Shown here: positions 17,739-24,795 of the stretch, in pieces
Layout: each line of letters starts with the position of its first letter
Numbering within the stretch: the first letter of the stretch is position 1
Assembly (NCBI RefSeq): GCF_019042245.1
Contig: NZ_JAHQCX010000018.1
Coordinates: 1 to 64,000, forward strand
DNA length: 64,000 nt
From: Diplocloster modestus
GTDB lineage: Bacteria > Bacillota > Clostridia > Lachnospirales > Lachnospiraceae
Reading direction: 5' to 3'
Position numbers and translations under genes: made by a program
The notes under the pieces: generated by a model
Told to the model about the DNA's origin: nothing
The model's database searches: none
Seen by the model: only the letters and a program-made list of their open reading frames with translations

Positions 17739-18202
17739 AATCCCCTTTCCGCATCTTTACGTCCACATTGTTCCATTGTCATAAGCACTGTTTTACCCTG
17801 CTGCAAATACCATTCAATAGTTTCTTCTGCCTCAATACTTCCATAGCAAACCGCTGTATAATATCCCTGCTCTTCCAGTTTGCTTATCCAATGCTCTTGA
17901 TTTTTAGTTGCTTTGTTTGGCCCGACTTTTAGTTCTACATACGCTCCTGCATATCCACCCCTGGCAACTGGCAGCACTAAATCCGGTACTCCTGATTTAA
18001 CACCCATACGTTTAAACCTTGCCGCTTCTGATTTCGTACGCTTTCCTCCATTCGGCACATGATAGAGTAAATCCAATTCCGGGTACATTGATTTCATATT
18101 TTCTGACCACAAAATTATTTGTTCCTGCTCATCGTCTTCCGCTCCGCACCACATCACCTTTCCTGTCGGTGTTCTCATTTGACTTATTTTGTAATTTCGC
18201 AT
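17735..18202 (-). CDS. VRR-NUC domain nuclease
   Basis: The 155-residue protein contains the segment HVPNGGKRTKSEAARFKRMG followed by VKSGVPDLVLPVARG and AYVELKVG. This is the PD-(D/E)xK core of the stand-alone VRR-NUC family, with PD at VPDLVL and ExK at VELKVG. Small VRR-NUC proteins occur widely in Firmicutes phage replication modules and are thought to cleave branched DNA. The start at 18202 has GGGAGAAAT upstream even though it overlaps the HUH protein gene by 74 bases. It lies between the HUH initiator and ParA. Confidence 0.85.
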   Translation of the reverse strand: MRNYKISQMRTPTGKVMWCGAEDDEQEQIILWSENMKSMYPELDLLYHVPNGGKRTKSEAARFKRMGVKSGVPDLVLPVARGGYAGAYVELKVGPNKATKNQEHWISKLEEQGYYTAVCYGSIEAEETIEWYLQQGKTVLMTMEQCGRKDAERGL

Positions 18203-19025
18203 GCTTATTTCTCCCTTTTTGTTTTATATGCCGCTCTTTTATTTCTATTTCTCCTGTTTCCATTCCCATTGAAAATATCCTGTCAAATACTATATTTGTT
18301 TTTCCAATATAGATTAGTGTATATGTAAAGAACATATATCCTGTTACTTCGTGCCACGCTTCTACTATGCTGTCTTTATCAATGCACCATCCTTCTGGTA
18401 CACATATCGTATGATTGTACGCGTTTCTCCCCATCACTACTTTTTTTTCAGGTTCTGGTATAATCAGATTTTTACTTGCGTTATACCGTCTACTTGATAT
18501 GCTTTCCTCTGTCTTCATAGCCTTATCTGAATACTTTATAAAATAGTTTGCCAATCTCCTGTATTGCCCATCATTATCCAATGGTTTTAATGTGATCCAT
18601 CCCTTATTCCATAGGTTTTTCACTTTCAATGCCTCAATATTGTTGATAACTATATGTATATGTACCGCACCACGTTCTCCCATTTCTGGAACCCATACAT
18701 ACTTTAATACCTTACCCTCCCTTTTATATAACGCACGAAGATTACGAAGAAATTTATCAACATCACATTTAAATGCTTTCTTATCTGTTGGCCTAAGATT
18801 TTTTTTATAGCTTAATGTTATATACCATGAACTACCATCAAAATTTGCATTCAATATTCTTGTCAATTTTCTTGCAGAGTTTCTACTATTTATCTTTTTT
18901 TGCGCTTCAGGTGTTTTATTAGTATTTTTTTCCCGGGTTCCTCCTTTTTTGTTATATTTGGACGTATAATAAAACATAAATTCCTTCGTTTTACCTGCTA
19001 TGCAGGTTTGCTTTATATATGGCAT
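18129..19025 (-). CDS. HUH-type rolling-circle replication initiator (Rep-like)
   Basis: In this 298-residue protein motif 1 is WYITLSYKKN (about residues 67-76). The metal-binding HUH motif is VHIHIVINNIE with H122 and H124. A candidate nucleophile lies in YFIKYSDKA (Y161, with K164). This spacing is that of Rep proteins which nick an origin and start rolling-circle synthesis. Rep-like HUH proteins are known in several clostridial temperate phages. The ATG follows AGGAGGATTTT. Its leader (19026-19193) contains an opposite promoter-terminator unit that could regulate it. The double-strand origin was not located. Confidence 0.8.
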   Translation of the reverse strand: MPYIKQTCIAGKTKEFMFYYTSKYNKKGGTREKNTNKTPEAQKKINSRNSARKLTRILNANFDGSSWYITLSYKKNLRPTDKKAFKCDVDKFLRNLRALYKREGKVLKYVWVPEMGERGAVHIHIVINNIEALKVKNLWNKGWITLKPLDNDGQYRRLANYFIKYSDKAMKTEESISSRRYNASKNLIIPEPEKKVVMGRNAYNHTICVPEGWCIDKDSIVEAWHEVTGYMFFTYTLIYIGKTNIVFDRIFSMGMETGEIEIKERHIKQKGRNKHAKLQNKSNENTDRKGDVVRSGRR

Positions 19026-19131
19026 AAAATCCTCCTATAGTGTCGGTAAAATAATATGCTTATCGAGTCATAAAAGAGGCTTAACCCCTTAATTTCTTGA
19101 CTTTATGCCATGTACATGCTAAAATTTAAAC

Positions 19132-19195
19132 ATAGATAAATACATATGTTACATGGCACATCCGCCCGGTTTCTGCAAAAACCGGGCGGTTTTTT
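19132..19195 (+). ncRNA. Candidate small counter-transcribed RNA in the Rep leader
   Basis: On the plus strand, opposite to all surrounding genes, a promoter-like TTGACT (19097-19102) and TAAAAT (19120-19125) are separated by exactly 17 bases. A strong intrinsic terminator follows: an 11-bp GC-rich stem at 19162-19189 (CCGCCCGGTTT with AAACCGGGCGG) and then six T residues. No coding frame fits between them. The predicted transcript of about 64 nt would be complementary to the leader of the HUH replication gene. Counter-transcribed RNAs control Rep synthesis in many rolling-circle plasmids, so this is a plausible copy-control RNA, but expression is inferred from signals alone. Confidence 0.5.
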
Positions 19196-19634
19196 ATTCT
19201 TCAAACATTTTTATATTTGTTTTTGATCTCTCAATTTTTACTTTATCTTTAGCAAGCATTTTAATCTTTACTTTTTCTCCACTTGTAACTGTTACGCTAA
19301 TCTCTTTCACTCTTTTGTCACATATATAATCAGCAAACTTCTTTAATCCATCCGCAATATCAGCATGAATAAAATTAGACCCTGCTCCCTCTCCACATAG
19401 TTCATCAATTCTCTTTTTTGTACGTTCTTTTTTTGTCACGGAATCCTGATATGCTTTTGCTTCATCACATTCACATATCCGTGTTGCTTCTTCTTCCAGT
19501 TGTGGATCTGTCCATTTATCTTCCGTTTGTATCATATGAGTTTGTCCACAAAAGCGGCACATTCCAACCTGCTTTATCAATAGTGCTTCAGGTGGATTCT
19601 CCCTTTTGTCAATGTCTTTTTGAGTCTCTTTCAT
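19194..19634 (-). CDS. Phage protein with cysteine motifs, function unknown
   Basis: The ATG at 19634 (MKETQKDIDKRENPP) behind GGAAGG is preferred; the frame is open to 19730 but that would overlap the neighbouring gene by 122 bases. About 146 residues. A probable zinc-binding pair is seen: MCRFCGQTHM and then ICECDEAKAY. The C-terminal half is a lysine-rich beta region (VKEISVTVTSGEKVKIKML). It belongs to the leftward early operon of the phage. Proteins with such a CxxC-G-x-T pattern occur in phage early regions without known role. No function is assigned. Confidence 0.6.
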   Translation of the reverse strand: MKETQKDIDKRENPPEALLIKQVGMCRFCGQTHMIQTEDKWTDPQLEEEATRICECDEAKAYQDSVTKKERTKKRIDELCGEGAGSNFIHADIADGLKKFADYICDKRVKEISVTVTSGEKVKIKMLAKDKVKIERSKTNIKMFEE

Positions 19635-19821
19635 TTTTTTCCTTCCTGCTATTTTCGCTACTATACCAGTACCGTCCTTCATCATCTTTAAAAAATTTAT
19701 AAATTTTTTCATTACGGTTGATTCCGCCAATGTACTCTAATCCGTACTTATCTCCTCCGTAATTTCCAATACTTTCAATACTAATAGCTCTTTCCCAGGC
19801 AATTTGTAATTCATTAACCAC
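19609..19821 (-). CDS. Small phage protein, function unknown
   Basis: The 70-residue protein begins MVNELQIAWERAISIESIGN and has a Gly/Tyr-rich middle (YGGDKYGLEYIGG). It ends with a highly charged tail (SRKEKNERDSKRH). A GAAGGGG-type ribosome binding site lies upstream of the start. The end overlaps the start region of the next gene by 26 bases. No domain is recognised. Its place in the early operon is the only clue. Confidence 0.5.
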   Translation of the reverse strand: MVNELQIAWERAISIESIGNYGGDKYGLEYIGGINRNEKIYKFFKDDEGRYWYSSENSRKEKNERDSKRH

Positions 19822-19861
19822 CCCTTCACCTTCTCTTGTACCTCAATTTAAAAACCAAATA

Positions 19862-20044
19862 TTAATGTGTATTTATCGCTTTAACGGCATCATCGATCAG
19901 ATCAAAAGTCTGATCCACAAATCGTGCGTCATCTATCACATATCCAAGCATATCCCCTTGTCCCGGGCACGCACTTTTAAGTGTGCAAATATCAAAGCCC
20001 TTATGATTAAAAACTTTTGCATACCTGTCGTTTAAAAATTTCAT
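19862..20044 (-). CDS. Small phage protein, function unknown
   Basis: The 60-residue protein (MKFLNDRYAKVFNHKGFDIC...) has an AGAAAGGAT ribosome binding site upstream and good separation from both neighbours. It contains a short ICTLKSACPGQGD stretch and an acidic end (FVDQTFDLIDDAVKAI). Small proteins with the pattern 'FxIxxLxxxxPG...GYxIDDxRF' are seen in clostridial phage early regions; their role is unknown. No domain assigned. Confidence 0.55.
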   Translation of the reverse strand: MKFLNDRYAKVFNHKGFDICTLKSACPGQGDMLGYVIDDARFVDQTFDLIDDAVKAINTH

Positions 20045-20068
20045 CTTGTATCTATCCTTTCTTAAATT

Positions 20069-20260
20069 TTAATTTTGCTTAGCAAATGTTACACCTTCAA
20101 ACATCAATCCACTATCATCAACAGAGTTATCAAAAGGAAGTATTGTGGTTCCTTTTTCAACCAGCGTCTTAGCTGCTTCGATCGCTTCTTCTCGACAACT
20201 GGCCTCCACTTGCACTGAAAAATTAATTCCATATGCCATTTCAATATCCCATTTTTTCAT
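20069..20260 (-). CDS. Small phage protein, function unknown
   Basis: This 63-residue protein begins MKKWDIEMAYGINFSVQVEA and continues with SCREEAIEAAKTLVEKG. A beta strand followed by an 'EAxEAAK' helix is a common layout of small ferredoxin-like phage proteins that adopt one beta-alpha-beta unit. A GGAGGAG sequence precedes the start. It lies in a string of similarly small early genes. No function can be stated. Confidence 0.55.
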   Translation of the reverse strand: MKKWDIEMAYGINFSVQVEASCREEAIEAAKTLVEKGTTILPFDNSVDDSGLMFEGVTFAKQN

Positions 20261-20287
20261 ATATCTCCTCCAGTTCTCCTGAAAATT

Positions 20288-20560
20288 TTAATTGTCAGTT
20301 TTCAAAAAAGCCTGCTCCGCTTCCCCTCGTGTCAGAAAAACACTTTTTCCAAACATAAAAGCACTAGATGAACCAGACATTCCACAGCCTTCATACTCCA
20401 TATACAGTTCGTCTGTCTCACGTTCATCCTCAAATTCTTCTTCGTCTTCTCCCATCATCCGCCCTATGCGGTATCCAATCACTCGCTGCGGATACTTTGG
20501 AAATTCCGCTTCATACACAACTGTTCCTATCTCAACCGGTAATTCTAATGTCTTTTTCAT
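20288..20560 (-). CDS. Small acidic phage protein, function unknown
   Basis: The 90-residue protein has an N-terminal beta segment (LELPVEIGTVVYEAEF), a strongly acidic stretch (GEDEEEFEDERETDELYMEY) and a C-terminal part with GKSVFLTRGEAEQAFLK. The ending SVFLTREEAExAL is a recurring pattern in small phage-encoded proteins of clostridia. It starts behind GAAAGGAATTAAG and sits in the leftward early operon. The role is unknown. Confidence 0.55.
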   Translation of the reverse strand: MKKTLELPVEIGTVVYEAEFPKYPQRVIGYRIGRMMGEDEEEFEDERETDELYMEYEGCGMSGSSSAFMFGKSVFLTRGEAEQAFLKTDN

Positions 20561-20592
20561 CTTAATTCCTTTCTCCGGTTCTCCCGGAAATC

Positions 20593-20769
20593 TTAATTAT
20601 CATCAACTTCAAATTCTACATGCGCCGCATCAGCTATAACTCGCTGTAACCAGTCGCGAGCGTCGCGCTCACGGATCGGATCGCAAAAATCCAGCGATAC
20701 ACTAAAATTATGTGATAACGACAATTTATTTTCTGTTTTTACTCCAACCCCAAACAACTTATTTATCAC
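20593..20769 (-). CDS. Small phage protein with GTG start, function unknown
   Basis: This frame starts with GTG at 20769 after GGAGGTGCAATA and ends at 20593, giving 58 residues (M/VINKLFGVGVKTENKL...). The central part SHNFSVSLDFCDPIRERDA and the end DAAHVEFEVDDN are amphipathic. An ATG-only search would miss it. It is packed between two other short early genes in the same direction, with a strong ribosome binding site, which is the main support. No domain is recognised. Confidence 0.55.
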   Translation of the reverse strand: MINKLFGVGVKTENKLSLSHNFSVSLDFCDPIRERDARDWLQRVIADAAHVEFEVDDN

Positions 20770-20786
20770 TATTGCACCTCCAAATG

Positions 20787-20900
20787 TTAATTTTCTAAGC
20801 TAAAAATTGCCCAGCGGAGTGCCGCCGCCACTTCTATATCATGTTCCTCTTCCGCTCTTTCAAGCAGTTCGTATAACTTTTCGATTTTTTGTGTATCCAT
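20787..20900 (-). CDS. Very small phage protein (37 aa), function unknown
   Basis: The ATG at 20900 follows GGAGGTAAAATC, a strong ribosome binding site, and the frame ends with TAA at 20787. The product is a single predicted amphipathic helix (KIEKLYELLERAEEEHDIEV then AAALRWAIFSLEN). Its length and helix are typical of small accessory phage proteins. Support comes from the start signal and tight packing with neighbours; function unknown. Confidence 0.5.
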   Translation of the reverse strand: MDTQKIEKLYELLERAEEEHDIEVAAALRWAIFSLEN

Positions 20901-20923
20901 GATTTTACCTCCAAAAACCTAAG

Positions 20924-21250
20924 TTAATCACGTTTCAACCGTAAAGTGACATAATGTCTACCACCATCTATCCCCTCAATACTGTAATCTCCAAGATTAC
21001 CATTAGCGTTTATTTTGATAATATCTCCAAGATGATAGTATTGTTTATAGGTATCCAGTCTCACAAAATGTTCCTCAAAAACCTTATCTGGAATGAAAAT
21101 CAAGATACCCTCATACTTGATGGACGTATACCCATGTGGCACAGAATAATATGGTGCAATTTCAAATTCCGTACCAACTTCATTAATCATCAATCCGTTA
21201 ATGGATAATTCATTTGTCATTACCCACTTTTCGCCTTCATTTCCGTACAT
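20924..21250 (-). CDS. Phage protein, function unknown
   Basis: The ATG at 21250 (MYGNEGEKWVMTNELSIN) behind GAAGG is preferred, giving about 108 residues. The frame is open to 21331, but that start would overlap the PP-loop gene. The protein is beta-rich (FEIAPYYSVPHGYTSIKYEG, then ILIFIPDKVFEEHF) with a C-terminal GDYSIEGIDGGRHYVTLRL. No known domain is recognised. It follows the PP-loop ATPase gene in the early operon. Confidence 0.5.
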   Translation of the reverse strand: MYGNEGEKWVMTNELSINGLMINEVGTEFEIAPYYSVPHGYTSIKYEGILIFIPDKVFEEHFVRLDTYKQYYHLGDIIKINANGNLGDYSIEGIDGGRHYVTLRLKRD

Positions 21251-21293
21251 ACATAAAACACCTTCTTTCTTACCCAAATTCCGATTTTGTTGA

Positions 21294-22127
21294 TTAAAAT
21301 CCGTTCCAGATCTGTGTTCCCTTGTAATCAAAACATTCCGGGTCCAGGCATTCTTCCTGGGTCAGATCTGCGATCCTTTTTCTCGATCTTGAAATATAGA
21401 GCTTACTCCGGATCTTCGTATTTGGCTGCTCTCGCTCGAGCATTTCATCAAACTCCACCAGATCCTGGTACTGGCCCGTGTGATTTTGCTTAAGATCAGC
21501 GAAAAAATAATTTCGGTGAAATGGGCAGAATGTACATGCACTAGCCTTTGTTTCCAGCCCCCACACGTCTTTGATGTACGCATAGTTGTCCTTGCGTTCG
21601 AGGCCCATTTCCACCAAGGGAAATCGATTGATAAACATTCTGTGCGGGTTTTCGCTGCACCGCCTTTTTTCCTCTGTCGAAAATCCTATATGCATTTCGT
21701 GGGCTTTGATATCCTCCGGCCTTGTCCGCTGTCCCTTGCTGTATCCCAGCAACTCCCAGCGGACATATTTCTGTATCAGACCGATCTTGTAATCCATCGT
21801 GCAGTTTCGCATCATTTTTCCCTTTTTCCCGGCTTCATCCACCGTCCAAAAAGGTATGGAGACAACACGGCGCCTCCCGAAATCCCGCATGTAATCCTCG
21901 TACAGCGGCGACCGCAGGATCTCAAATCTGATCCCGGCCTCCTGGCAGGCCACCCGTATAAACTCTACCTGATCCATCACCCACGGCGGTTCCATGCCCA
22001 GATCACAAAAAGCGATCAGATCATACACCGGCACGAGAGGATATTTCCACGGCTCGCGAACATTTTCGCAAGCCATCAATGCCAACGCGGTGCTCTGCAT
22101 ACCTGCCCCGCAACTTAATATCTTCAT
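21294..22127 (-). CDS. PP-loop ATPase / PAPS reductase-like phage protein
   Basis: The 277-residue protein has an N-terminal PP-loop (LSCGAGMQSTALAL, residues 4-17) of the adenine nucleotide alpha-hydrolase superfamily. C109 lies in RNCTMDYKIG, and a CxxC pair (C198, C201) in ACTFCPFHRNYFF. Phage relatives are usually labelled phosphoadenosine phosphosulfate reductase, but the PP-loop plus cysteine layout suits a thiolation or nucleotide-modifying enzyme equally well. Substrate unknown. The gene and its leader are visibly GC-rich (a GGCGCGCC and a CCCGGG lie just upstream) inside an AT-rich phage, suggesting recent acquisition. Confidence 0.7.
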   Translation of the reverse strand: MKILSCGAGMQSTALALMACENVREPWKYPLVPVYDLIAFCDLGMEPPWVMDQVEFIRVACQEAGIRFEILRSPLYEDYMRDFGRRRVVSIPFWTVDEAGKKGKMMRNCTMDYKIGLIQKYVRWELLGYSKGQRTRPEDIKAHEMHIGFSTEEKRRCSENPHRMFINRFPLVEMGLERKDNYAYIKDVWGLETKASACTFCPFHRNYFFADLKQNHTGQYQDLVEFDEMLEREQPNTKIRSKLYISRSRKRIADLTQEECLDPECFDYKGTQIWNGF

Positions 22128-22192
22128 TTTTTCGAAAGGAACCCGGCGCGCCTTTTCCCGGGAAGGTTCCGGCCCCTTTCTATGATTTAATT

Positions 22193-23383
22193 TTATATCA
22201 TGTCGAACAAACTAAGCTGAACCGGCTTTTCTTGTTCTTCCTTAATCTTCTGTTTCCGGATCTCTTCCAGCTCTGTAATCCTGTCTTTTCCCAGCCATTT
22301 ATCAGCATGCACCCGGTCAAGGCTGTAGTCATCTAAATTATAATATCCAACCTCGATTAATTTCTTTTCCAGATGCGCAATGCGCTTCTCCTGTGCCAGC
22401 TTCCGGTTCTCTTTTTTCTGCATTTTATCCTTCTTTTCCAGGTCGGATGCATGGGTAATCCTAATTCCGTCTTGGATATCCTGTAGATCCTGCATCAGAT
22501 CACGGCTTTCCCGCTGTTCCGCACGGACATTCAGAACCTCAACCTTGTAACCCTTTAGCAATACTTCTGCATAATATCTGTCTTTTTCTTTCCTTTCAAT
22601 CTCCCTTACCGACCTCTTTGCCACCTGCTCGCATATGGTTATGGATTTTGCCGTTTTAAACAGCCTTTTTCCCTTCGTGATCGTCACTACCTCTTCGCCA
22701 TCAAATAATGTATCGTCTTTTCGGACGTATGATACTTTCACATCATAAAACACATTTCCCTTCTTTTTACTGACTGGCTTATGTGTCAGATCACATGTCT
22801 TCCCGATATTCATGCACATTCTTGCGCATGTCATCGGATCATAGTTTTGGTTCCACATTCCGTCCCATTCGTTGTATGTCATATGCCAGTAACATATATG
22901 CCCGTGCGCCTTCTCCGAAAACTCATCATATTTCCTGCGTATTTCCTGGCTCATTATGTCACGAACCTTATCCACACTTTTATCGTAGTCGTACGATTCT
23001 TCTGTTTGGTGGCAATCACATTGCAATAATTTGCATATTCCTCCTCCTGCCGGACCACCGAGTATTTGATTACGTAAATCACACAACTCCTTACAATATG
23101 GGCATCTAATGACTGGGTTATTATTCTCTGGCACCCAGAGAATTCCCATGTACGACATGCTTCCGGAACCCAACTGCGAACCTTTTATAAGCAATCCGCA
23201 TCCTGTTTTAAATACCATTGACCAAAGCTTATTTTTTGTATATTCAAAGCCTCCATGCAAATTCTGCAATGGCTGTTTCCCCCAGCATCCACTCGGAAGC
23301 CGCACATAATCCGGATAATTATCCGACGTATAACCTTCCGCCAGCAGTTTTCGTGTCAAAAGATTGTATTCGTCCTCCATCAT
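22193..23383 (-). CDS. Phage protein with C-terminal clamp-binding motif, function unknown
   Basis: The 396-residue protein has cysteine pairs in the middle (IRCPYCKELCDL and then LLQCDCHQ) that may bind zinc. A long basic, Glu/Lys-rich helical region follows (about residues 300-380). The very end reads VQLSLFDMI. QLSLF (residues 389-393) matches the consensus QL(S/D)LF pentapeptide by which DNA polymerases and repair proteins bind the beta sliding clamp. The protein may therefore act at replication forks or recruit the host clamp. No catalytic domain was recognised. It belongs to the early operon. Confidence 0.6.
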   Translation of the reverse strand: MMEDEYNLLTRKLLAEGYTSDNYPDYVRLPSGCWGKQPLQNLHGGFEYTKNKLWSMVFKTGCGLLIKGSQLGSGSMSYMGILWVPENNNPVIRCPYCKELCDLRNQILGGPAGGGICKLLQCDCHQTEESYDYDKSVDKVRDIMSQEIRRKYDEFSEKAHGHICYWHMTYNEWDGMWNQNYDPMTCARMCMNIGKTCDLTHKPVSKKKGNVFYDVKVSYVRKDDTLFDGEEVVTITKGKRLFKTAKSITICEQVAKRSVREIERKEKDRYYAEVLLKGYKVEVLNVRAEQRESRDLMQDLQDIQDGIRITHASDLEKKDKMQKKENRKLAQEKRIAHLEKKLIEVGYYNLDDYSLDRVHADKWLGKDRITELEEIRKQKIKEEQEKPVQLSLFDMI

Positions 23384-23389
23384 CCTACC

Positions 23390-23590
23390 TCATATCCCTT
23401 GACACGGGCGAATCCCGAAGAAGTCTTCCATGCGGCTACGCAGATCATCTACCTCCATGTCATACTCTTTTGCAATACATTTCTCGCATACGGGATTTTT
23501 ATAGGCCAGCGTTTTCGATAACCGCTTATCCCAACTATTTAACTGCTGTCCACAGGCATTGCAATACTCATCCAACCATTTTAATTTCAT
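23390..23590 (-). CDS. Small zinc-ribbon-like phage protein
   Basis: The 66-residue protein has two Cys pairs: EYCNACGQQLNSWDKRL and, 20 residues on, NPVCEKCIAKEY. This CxxC-x(n)-CxxC layout suggests one structural zinc. The C-terminal part contains DDLRSRMEDFFGIRPC. It starts behind GAAGGAGAACATG-like sequence and its stop lies seven bases before the next start. Proteins of this pattern are frequent in Lachnospiraceae phages without known function. Confidence 0.6.
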   Translation of the reverse strand: MKLKWLDEYCNACGQQLNSWDKRLSKTLAYKNPVCEKCIAKEYDMEVDDLRSRMEDFFGIRPCQGI

Positions 23591-23624
23591 GTTCTCCTTC
23601 CTTCGCTAAATATTGGTTTATAGG

Positions 23625-23684
23625 TTAATTGGTTCTTACACTTCTTCCATCATCTTCTTTACCCTTGCATATTTCGTACTTCAT
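23625..23684 (-). CDS. Possible 19-residue phage peptide
   Basis: An ATG at 23684 follows a perfect AGGAGGGAGAG ribosome binding site and reads MKYEICKGKEDDGRSVRTN before a TAA at 23625. It fills an otherwise empty 116-base gap between two early genes. The start signal is strong but the frame is very short, so it may be a leader peptide or a chance frame. No function can be inferred. Confidence 0.3.
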   Translation of the reverse strand: MKYEICKGKEDDGRSVRTN

Positions 23685-23706
23685 GCTCTCCCTCCTAAAC
23701 CTTTCC

Positions 23707-24012
23707 TTAAGCTTTTTTGTATATTACTGGAATATCCAATTTTTCCGCCTCTTCTATCTCCTGCTGCATTCCCTCTGTTATCCTGCTGCCGTATACTCTG
23801 ACTTCGTGACACCCTTTCAACAGTTCTAATCCGATTTTCAAGGCTTTTTCTCTTTGTTTGGGTATTTCATCATGAAGAATTGTTGAAAAAAACAGGTGCG
23901 GTGTGATCGGTACATGTCCCTCTTTAATAATCTGTTTTGTATACTTGCGGGCACGATTTAAATTTGTTTGCAAATCTCCTCGACATGGAGAGCATACATA
24001 TATTTTCAGCAT
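23707..24012 (-). CDS. DUF4406-like protein (nucleoside deoxyribosyltransferase fold)
   Basis: The 101-residue protein opens MLKIYVCSPCRGDLQTNLNR (in this family S-P-x-R-G follows a first beta strand). It continues with EGHVPITPHLFFSTIL and GCHEVRVYGSRITEGMQQEI and then PVIYK. These are the hallmarks of DUF4406, a small relative of nucleoside 2-deoxyribosyltransferases common in phages. It may act on nucleotides or sense them; catalysis is unproven. The start overlaps the end of the upstream gene by seven bases. Confidence 0.75.
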   Translation of the reverse strand: MLKIYVCSPCRGDLQTNLNRARKYTKQIIKEGHVPITPHLFFSTILHDEIPKQREKALKIGLELLKGCHEVRVYGSRITEGMQQEIEEAEKLDIPVIYKKA

Positions 24013-24182
24013 TTATCTCTTACCTCCTGGATCTCATCGTAAAAACATGTAAGTGTCATTCCGTCTTCAAAGCAGATCGTCACCATCCGGTTTTTAAGAT
24101 CAAATGCTTCTGTTCTGGCTAACTGTCCTGTATAATCAGCGTGAAGATCAGCAATATATTGAACTTTATCCCCTGTTCTCAT
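24006..24182 (-). CDS. Small beta-rich phage protein, function unknown
   Basis: The start is placed at the ATG at 24182 (MRTGDKVQYIADLHADYTGQ) behind AAAGGAGAAACG; the frame is open eight codons further upstream. About 58 residues. The pattern GDKVxY...GxxGxV...VxFEDGxTLxCFYDEIQEV suggests a small SH3-like beta barrel, as seen in KOW or YodA-like phage proteins. It precedes the DUF4406 gene with an overlap. No function is known. Confidence 0.55.
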   Translation of the reverse strand: MRTGDKVQYIADLHADYTGQLARTEAFDLKNRMVTICFEDGMTLTCFYDEIQEVRDKC

Positions 24183-24212
24183 CGTTTCTCCTTTCCTGCT
24201 AACCATGAATAT

Positions 24213-24572
24213 TTACGATCCAAATACCTTTTCTTTCATGGATATTGATCGTGCTTTTGACTTTTTTATTTCTTTCGGCACCGGTCGAAGGTATCCCAGG
24301 TTATCCAATAGTGATTCAGAATAAAATTGAACCATAGGAATTTTTATATCTCTTCCTACTTTTGTAAACTCCATTTCCCCCGATCTGCATTTTTTGTATA
24401 CCGTGTTCGTATGTACTCCTAAGATTTCTGCAACCCTTTCAGGACTTTCATAACGATTTATGTTAGCCCCTACGTCCGTCATAGCTGATATTAACTTTCT
24501 ATTCTCTTCCATGAGTGTACTTATTTTCTTTTCGAGATGCTCTACTCTTTGTTCTAGGTACATTAACTTCAC
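24213..24572 (-). CDS. Coiled-coil plus helix-turn-helix DNA-binding protein (excisionase-like)
   Basis: The 119-residue protein begins with a coiled coil (YLEQRVEHLEKKISTLMEEN, about residues 5-30). A winged-helix/MerR-type HTH follows (SPERVAEILGVHTNTVYKKC then SGEMEFTKVGRDIKIP, about 43-80). This HTH is the Xis/HTH_17 type used by excisionases and phage regulators. Being the second gene leftward from the repressor promoter region, it could be an early regulator or the excisionase. The choice between these is open. Confidence 0.6.
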   Translation of the reverse strand: MKLMYLEQRVEHLEKKISTLMEENRKLISAMTDVGANINRYESPERVAEILGVHTNTVYKKCRSGEMEFTKVGRDIKIPMVQFYSESLLDNLGYLRPVPKEIKKSKARSISMKEKVFGS

Positions 24573-24613
24573 CTTCTTAATTGACTTTTGATTTTAAAAG
24601 AGATACCAAACTC

Positions 24614-24763
24614 CTATGCCGATCTAAGATCTTCATTCTCTGTTACTTTCTGACTGATTAACAATACGTCAATTCCCGTCAGAATTGTTTTTAAGTTATC
24701 TTCATTGAGACTTTCAATCTTTTTGTAATATTCATTAATTGTTTTCTTTAAATCACTTTCCAT
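24614..24763 (-). CDS. First leftward early gene (49 aa), function unknown
   Basis: The ATG at 24763 follows GGAGGCTCAAA and the frame ends with TAG at 24614. The product MESDLKKTINEYYKKIESLN... is helical throughout (EDNLKTILTGIDVLLISQKV). It is the first gene behind the leftward promoter facing the CI-like repressor, the position of Cro in lambda, but it has no helix-turn-helix. Small helical proteins at this position can be anti-repressors; this is only a possibility. Confidence 0.5.
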   Translation of the reverse strand: MESDLKKTINEYYKKIESLNEDNLKTILTGIDVLLISQKVTENEDLRSA

Positions 24764-24795
24764 TTTGAGCCTCCTTGTGTATAATTTTGTTTTCT

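Noticed and set aside
19162-19195. The GC-rich hairpin read as a minus-strand terminator of the small-gene operon
   Set aside because: The T tract follows only on the plus strand; the minus strand has no T run after the stem, so leftward termination is unlikely.
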